Source: Microbacterium sp. Marseille-Q6648 (lineage in GTDB: Bacteria; Actinomycetota; Actinomycetes; Actinomycetales; Microbacteriaceae). From it: DNA of 64,000 bases. Below, piece after piece: positions 59,095 through 64,000 of the stretch; position 1 is the stretch's first letter; each line of letters opens with the position of its first letter. The stretch covers positions 558,001 through 622,000 of the forward strand of contig NZ_CALPBZ010000001.1 in the NCBI RefSeq assembly GCF_943181415.1, read 5' to 3'. Both the position numbers and the translations under genes were made by a program. The notes under the pieces are model-generated. The model saw only the letters and a program-made list of their open reading frames with translations, had not been told where the DNA came from and searched no databases.

Positions 59095-61671
59095 ATGGCC
59101 GCCATTCCCGACAAGCCGGCGCTCGAAGGCCTGGAGGCCGCATGGGACGCGCGCTGGAACGAGCAGGGCACGTACCTCTTCGACCGTGACCGCGCACGCC
59201 AGGTCGGGCGCAACGGCATCTACTCGGTCGACACGCCGCCGCCGACCGCTTCGGGGAGTCTCCACATCGGACACGTGTTCAGCTACACCCACACCGATGT
59301 GAAGGTCCGCTTCGAGCGGATGCGCGGCAAGACCGTCTTCTACCCGATGGGATGGGACGACAACGGGCTGCCGACCGAGCGCCGCGTGCAGAACTACTAC
59401 GGCGTCCGCTGCGACCCGGCGCTCCCCTACGACCCCGATTTCGCTCCCCCGTACGAGGGCGGCGACAACAAGAGCAGCCGCGCGGCTGATCAGATCCCGA
59501 TCAGCCGCCGCAACTTCATCGAGCTGTGCGAGCGCCTGACCGTCGAGGACGAGAAGCACTTCGAGAACCTGTGGCGGTCCCTGGGCCTCAGCGTCGACTG
59601 GACGCAGACGTACCGGACGATCTCGGACGACACCATGCGCAGCAGCCAGCAGGCCTTCCTGCGCAACCTCGAGCGCGGCGAGGCGTACCAGGCGCTCGCG
59701 CCCACCCTGTGGGACATCGACTTCCGCTCGGCGATCGCGCAGGCCGAGCTCGAGGATCGCGAGCAGCCGGCGGCGTACCACCGCGTGTCGTTCGCCTTCT
59801 CGGACGGCTCCGGCGACATCCAGATCGAGACGACCCGTCCCGAGCTCCTCCCCGCTTGCGTCGCTCTGGTCGCCCATCCCGACGACGAGCGGTACCGCGC
59901 CCACTTCGGCTCGACCGTGCGCACGCCGCTGTTCGACGTCGAGGTGCCCATCCTGGCCCACCCCCTGGCCCAGCAGGACAAGGGATCCGGCATCGCGATG
60001 ATCTGCACCTTCGGCGATGTGACCGACATCATCTGGTGGCGTGAGCTCGACCTTCCCAACCGCACGATCCTGGGTCAGGACGGCCGCGTGATGCCCGAGG
60101 CCCCCGACGTGATCGTCTCCGAGCGCGGTCGCCAGGCCTACGCCCAGCTTGCGGGGAAGACGGTCTTCAGCGCGAAGAAGCAGATCGTCGAGCTGCTGCG
60201 CGACTCTGGGGATCTGATCGGCGAGCCCCGTTCCTTCACCCACCCTGTGAAGTTCTACGAGAAGGGCGATCGGCCGCTCGAGATCGTGTCGACCCGCCAG
60301 TGGTACGTCCGCAACGGCGCGCGGGACGAGCAGCTCCGCGAGCGGCTGATCGGTCTCGGTCGTGAGATGCGATGGTTCCCCGACTTCATGCGGGTCCGAT
60401 TCGAGAACTGGACCAACGGCCTCACCGGCGACTGGCTGGTCTCGCGTCAGCGGTTCTTCGGGGTGCCGATTCCCGTCTGGTACGGCCTCGACGCCGACGG
60501 GGAACGGGACTACGACCGAGTAATCGTGCCCGATGCCGCGCAGCTTCCGGTGGATCCCACCACGGGCGTTCCGCCCGGTTTCAGCGCGGACCAGCGCGGC
60601 GTCCCCGGCGGGTTCGAGGGCGAGAGCGACATCTTCGACACCTGGGCGACCTCTTCGCTCACTCCGCAGCTGGCGGGCGGATGGCAGCGCGACGAGGAAC
60701 TGTGGCAGCTGGTGTCACCCTTCGACCTGCGCCCGCAGGGTCAGGACATCATCCGCACGTGGCTCTTCTCGACGATGCTGCGCAGCGCCCTGGAGGATGC
60801 TCGCGCGCCGTGGCGGGATGCCGCCATCTCCGGCTTCATCGTCGACCCCGACCGCAAGAAGATGTCGAAGTCCAAAGGCAACGTCGTCACGCCCGCGGAC
60901 ATCCTGACCCAGCACGGTTCGGACGCTGTCCGCTACTGGGCGGCGTCGAGCCGCCTCGGAACCGACGCCGCGTTCGATCCGCAGAACCCGACGCAGATCA
61001 AGATCGGCCGGCGCCTGGCGATCAAGGTGCTGAACGCCGCCAAGTTCGTCTTGTCGTTCCCCGCCGCCGACGCCGCCGAAGTGACCCATCCTCTCGATGC
61101 GTCCATGCTCGCGACGCTCGACGGCGTCGTCCGTGAGGCCACGAAGGCCATGGAAGGCTACGACCACGCGCGGGCGCTCGAAGTCACCGAGTCGTTCTTC
61201 TGGACGTTCTGCGACGACTACCTCGAGCTGGTGAAGGAGCGCGCCTACGACCAGGCCGATCCGGGACAGGCATCCGCCGCCCTCGCGCTCCGCAGCGCGA
61301 TGTCGACCATGCTCCGGCTGTTCGCCCCCGTGCTCGCGTTCGCGTCCGAGGAAGCCTGGTCGTGGTTCAACGACGGCTCGATCCACTCGTCCGCGTGGCC
61401 CGAGCCGCTGGGTATCGACGGAGACGCCGCCATCCTCTCCACCGCGAGCGAAGCGCTCATCGGCGTCCGCCGCGCCAAGACCGAGGCCAAGGCATCGCAG
61501 AAGACCCCCGTCGCCGCGCTCACGCTGCGCGCGGACGACCGCAGGATCGAGGCCCTGCGTCTGGCCGTCGACGATCTCAAGGCGGTCGGCCGGATCGCGT
61601 CACTGGAGCTCGTGCCGGGCGGTGACGGCCTCGCCGTCGACCACATCGAACTCGCACCACAGGAGGTCTGA
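59095..61671 (+). CDS. valS: Valyl-tRNA synthetase
   Basis: 858 aa from ATG 59095 (GAGGAG 6 bp upstream; the frame stays open upstream to 58945 but that is T-box DNA). HIGH motif SGSLHIGHVFSYTHTD, KMSKSKGNVVTP, CP1 editing domain, anticodon-binding domain. It lacks the long coiled-coil arm of the E. coli enzyme. Confidence 0.95.
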   Translation: MAAIPDKPALEGLEAAWDARWNEQGTYLFDRDRARQVGRNGIYSVDTPPPTASGSLHIGHVFSYTHTDVKVRFERMRGKTVFYPMGWDDNGLPTERRVQNYYGVRCDPALPYDPDFAPPYEGGDNKSSRAADQIPISRRNFIELCERLTVEDEKHFENLWRSLGLSVDWTQTYRTISDDTMRSSQQAFLRNLERGEAYQALAPTLWDIDFRSAIAQAELEDREQPAAYHRVSFAFSDGSGDIQIETTRPELLPACVALVAHPDDERYRAHFGSTVRTPLFDVEVPILAHPLAQQDKGSGIAMICTFGDVTDIIWWRELDLPNRTILGQDGRVMPEAPDVIVSERGRQAYAQLAGKTVFSAKKQIVELLRDSGDLIGEPRSFTHPVKFYEKGDRPLEIVSTRQWYVRNGARDEQLRERLIGLGREMRWFPDFMRVRFENWTNGLTGDWLVSRQRFFGVPIPVWYGLDADGERDYDRVIVPDAAQLPVDPTTGVPPGFSADQRGVPGGFEGESDIFDTWATSSLTPQLAGGWQRDEELWQLVSPFDLRPQGQDIIRTWLFSTMLRSALEDARAPWRDAAISGFIVDPDRKKMSKSKGNVVTPADILTQHGSDAVRYWAASSRLGTDAAFDPQNPTQIKIGRRLAIKVLNAAKFVLSFPAADAAEVTHPLDASMLATLDGVVREATKAMEGYDHARALEVTESFFWTFCDDYLELVKERAYDQADPGQASAALALRSAMSTMLRLFAPVLAFASEEAWSWFNDGSIHSSAWPEPLGIDGDAAILSTASEALIGVRRAKTEAKASQKTPVAALTLRADDRRIEALRLAVDDLKAVGRIASLELVPGGDGLAVDHIELAPQEV

Positions 61672-61672
61672 C

Positions 61673-61924
61673 ATGCAACTCGGAACCCGATGGACGTCCG
61701 GAGACGAACCGCCGCGCGCGGTGCCGGACAGCCTTGCTCGCGGCATCCGCGATGTGGACTCCGTCATCCCCGGCGACCAGCTGGGGCAGCCGCGCCCGCG
61801 CTGGACGCTCACCTGGCTCGAGGGCAAGCCCATCGCCGAGCTGGACAGCGGCGTGCTGGTGTCACTCGACGACGACGGCAACGCGGTCGTCTCGCACGTC
61901 GGGGACGAGTCCCCGCTCAGCTGA
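61673..61924 (+). CDS. Small protein of unknown function downstream of valS
   Basis: 83 aa, ATG 1 bp after the valS stop codon. [54 protein letters not shown]; mixed beta strands, no TM. Its 3' end overlaps the convergent MFS gene by 8 bp. Probably co-transcribed with valS. Confidence 0.7.
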   Translation: MQLGTRWTSGDEPPRAVPDSLARGIRDVDSVIPGDQLGQPRPRWTLTWLEGKPIAELDSGVLVSLDDDGNAVVSHVGDESPLS

Positions 61925-63215
61925 CGGTCGCCGGCGCGGTGGCCCCGTGCTCCGTCTGCTGCGACGCCTGAAGCAGCAGACGGGCGGCGACGACGACGGC
62001 TGTCAACGTCACGATCGCGGCGATCAGGTAGGGCAGCCGAAGATCCGTGCGGGCGACGAGCCCGCCCAGGAGTGTCGCGAAGGGGAAGACACCCCACGTG
62101 ACGGTGCGGATCGTCCCGAGCACGCGACCGAACATCTGCGGCGGCACGAGGGCCTGGCGCAGCGACGCCCACGGAACGTTCCAGCACGACACCGCGCAGG
62201 CCATCACCGCGTACGAGACGATTCCCGCGGCGATTCCGGGCGCCGCCCACACCCCTGCGAGGCCGATCGCCGCGACGACGTTGGCGCCGAGCATGACCGG
62301 GCCACGGCCGAAGCGCGCCACCAGCCGCGGGGCGATGAGCGACCCGCCGAGCGCGCCCAGACCGATTCCGGCCGTGACCAGTCCGATCGCAGCCGGCGCC
62401 ACCGCGAGCTCGTCGAGGAAGTACAGCACGGTGGGCGCCTGCGCGAAGGCGAACGCCGAGCCGACGACCGCGGTGAAGCCCACGAGCGAGCGCAGGAATC
62501 GGTGGCGGCGGAGATAGTCCAGTGCCTCCCGGGTGGTCGGCTGTCGTTCCCGATCGCCCCGCGCGCCGCCGTCAGCACCCAGGTGAGCCTGCAGCGCCCG
62601 TGACGCGCTCAGTGGCAGCAGCACAGCCAGGACGACCGGCACGAGGTATCCGCCGGCCCCGACCCACAGCGGAAGGGCGAGCGAGACGGCGAAGAGCACG
62701 CCCCCGATCGGCGTCGCGATGAAGCTGTCGATCGTCACCTGTGCGGCCTGCATCCACCCGTTGGCCCGGTCCAGCGAGCGGCGCTCCACGATCGCGGGCA
62801 CGATCGCATTCGTGGCGTTGTCGAAGAGCGTTTCGCCCAGACCGAAGACCAGGACCGCCAGGAACAGCCACCAGATCGTCAAGGTGCCGCTGACGGTCAG
62901 AACGGCGAGCACCAGAGCCACACCCGCGCGCAGGACGTTGGCGACCGCCATCATCCGGCGCCGATCGAACCGGTCCACGAGCATGCCCGCGGGAAGGCCG
63001 AACACGAGCCAGGGGACGAACGCGAGCGCCCCGATGGCGGCGATGGCGACCGGATCCCGCGTCAACGTCGTCGCGATCAGCGGGACCGCGGTACGGCCGA
63101 TGCCGTCTGCGAGGTTGCTGAAGGCGGCGGCGGTCCAGAGCTTGCGGAAGTCGCGGCCGAGCGGCGATCGCACCGTGTCGTCTCGGACCGTGCCGGAGGC
63201 GACCGCTCCGGTCAT
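61917..63215 (-). CDS. Major facilitator exporter (drug efflux type)
   Basis: 432 aa from ATG 63215 (overlaps the upstream small gene, ATGA). Twelve TM helices; the [13 protein letters not shown] loop between TM2 and TM3 and [18 protein letters not shown] give the MFS signature. Homologues export drugs or macrolides; substrate unknown. It is the last gene of an operon headed by a winged-helix regulator. Confidence 0.88.
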   Translation of the reverse strand: MTGAVASGTVRDDTVRSPLGRDFRKLWTAAAFSNLADGIGRTAVPLIATTLTRDPVAIAAIGALAFVPWLVFGLPAGMLVDRFDRRRMMAVANVLRAGVALVLAVLTVSGTLTIWWLFLAVLVFGLGETLFDNATNAIVPAIVERRSLDRANGWMQAAQVTIDSFIATPIGGVLFAVSLALPLWVGAGGYLVPVVLAVLLPLSASRALQAHLGADGGARGDRERQPTTREALDYLRRHRFLRSLVGFTAVVGSAFAFAQAPTVLYFLDELAVAPAAIGLVTAGIGLGALGGSLIAPRLVARFGRGPVMLGANVVAAIGLAGVWAAPGIAAGIVSYAVMACAVSCWNVPWASLRQALVPPQMFGRVLGTIRTVTWGVFPFATLLGGLVARTDLRLPYLIAAIVTLTAVVVAARLLLQASQQTEHGATAPATVS

Positions 63216-63421
63216 CGTGGAAGCATCCCGAGGGCACCGAGCGCCTGCGCGCGACGCCGTGCGTCGTCGGCGCGCTCCCACGCGGGGGCGGCGTCGATCG
63301 CGTCCACTCGGCGGACGATGCGGGCGGCGACGAGCCGGTCGATTCCGGATGCCGCCCGCAGGAGCATCCGATCGAGCGAGGTCGTGCCGAGGACGGTGTG
63401 GGTTGCGGTGAGCGTGCTCAT
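63212..63421 (-). CDS. Small protein between regulator and exporter
   Basis: 69 aa. ATG 63421 overlaps the regulator stop and its TGA overlaps the MFS ATG; the triple ATGA overlaps are good evidence for translation. [38 protein letters not shown], then a charged Ala/Arg helix. No TM or family seen. Confidence 0.65.
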   Translation of the reverse strand: MSTLTATHTVLGTTSLDRMLLRAASGIDRLVAARIVRRVDAIDAAPAWERADDARRRAQALGALGMLPR

Positions 63422-63984
63422 GACGCGTCTCCTAGTTGGGGAAGGGGGAAGACGTCCGCGCGGATGGTGACGGGGCGGACGTCTTCCCCCGTCTGGTCGC
63501 GATACCGGTCGACGGTCTCGTCGATGATCGCCATGATGCGGTGCGTGAGCTCGTTGCTCTGCTCGGGCGTGAGCCGCGCGGTCGCGGTGGACACCATGCT
63601 GCCCTCGTGCCAGTCGCCGCCCTCCTCGGCCATACCCGAGCGCAGGAACCGCATCAACTGCTCCTGTCGATTGCGCAGGAACTCGCTCATGATCAACTGC
63701 GTGGCGGAGCGGCCGGCGGGCGTCTTCATGGCCTCGGGGTTCGCGAACGACACCCCGCCCACGGGCCGCTCCCACCAGCGCTCCCGAGCGGTGCCGCGCC
63801 CCTCGACCTCCCTGATGAGATCGTGCTTGGCGAGCGCCCGCAGGTGGTAGCTGGTCGAGCCGCTTGACTCTCCCAACCGCTCTGCGAGGGAACTGGCCGT
63901 CTGCGGTCCGTACTGGCTGAGGATGTCGTAGATCTGCACGCGCAGTGGGTGCGCCAGAGCGCGCAGAGCGCCGGTATCGAGCAC
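63418..63984 (-). CDS. ArsR-like winged-helix transcriptional regulator
   Basis: 188 aa from GTG 63984; the frame is still open to the right edge of the window, so a slightly earlier start is possible. [64 protein letters not shown]. The C-terminal half (about 90-188) is helical and could sense a ligand. It probably controls the MFS exporter it is translated with. Confidence 0.82.
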   Translation of the reverse strand: MLDTGALRALAHPLRVQIYDILSQYGPQTASSLAERLGESSGSTSYHLRALAKHDLIREVEGRGTARERWWERPVGGVSFANPEAMKTPAGRSATQLIMSEFLRNRQEQLMRFLRSGMAEEGGDWHEGSMVSTATARLTPEQSNELTHRIMAIIDETVDRYRDQTGEDVRPVTIRADVFPLPQLGDAS

Positions 63985-64000
63985 GCGGTCGCCACGGTGA

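Overview
The window comes from a high-GC actinobacterium, most likely Microbacterium or a close relative in Microbacteriaceae. The evidence is the codon bias, the many ATGA/GTGA gene overlaps, the core order rplU-rpmA-obgE-proB-proA-(small gene)-nadD-(membrane gene)-rsfS-tRNA-Ala, and an ileS gene led by an actinobacterial-type T-box. Two parts can be told apart: accessory DNA (about 1-42,427) and conserved chromosome (about 42,428-64,000), which meet at the 3' end of a tRNA-Ala(GGC) gene.

Accessory part. (1) 1-5,910: the end of a dissolved-inorganic-carbon transporter gene, dabA (cut by the window edge and frameshifted near its 3' end), then a PII-like gene, a DUF6671 gene and three universal-stress-type genes. 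Two of the last share a 557-bp identical block. (2) 6,101-11,549: a small unknown gene, a P-type cation ATPase and an SLC13 permease, all on the minus strand. (3) 11,600-19,462: a scar zone with a broken MFS gene, a broken YhcG-type nuclease gene, an alpha/beta hydrolase, a large RCC1-ankyrin-CFI-box protein, an IS481-family element with a clear target duplication, a second, truncated hydrolase copy, and an IS3-family element with no target duplication. (4) 19,714-35,485: a tightly coupled conjugation and maintenance module: ArdC-like protein, primase-polymerase, DUF2637 protein, ParB, VirB8-like candidate, lysozyme-like/M23 peptidase, two DUF6112 proteins, VirB6/TrbL-like protein, SCO6880-type protein, VirB4-like ATPase, VirD4-type coupling protein, SSB and a DUF4913-like protein. 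No relaxase is recognisable. (5) 35,700-42,378: cargo and integration genes: thioredoxin-like protein, 49-aa zinc protein, CDF transporter with a CmtR-type sensor, a HEPN-like protein, a NERD nuclease-like protein with a newly read 54-aa membrane partner, a charged coiled-coil protein, a tyrosine integrase and an excisionase next to the tRNA.

Core part. It carries rsfS, nadD, proA, proB, obgE, rpmA and rplU (one minus-strand block), an Rne/Rng ribonuclease, a VKOR-family protein, ndk, folC and a type-2-like ileS (another minus-strand block). valS is divergent from ileS, and the two share an almost symmetric promoter. An MFS exporter operon with a winged-helix regulator runs to the right edge.

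The parts most worth a closer look are the RCC1-ankyrin-CFI-box gene with its flanking hydrolase copies, the five-gene minus-strand cluster containing HEPN-like and NERD proteins inside the mobile element, and the dabA-PII-DUF6671-Usp cluster. All family assignments were made by reading motifs, with no database search.
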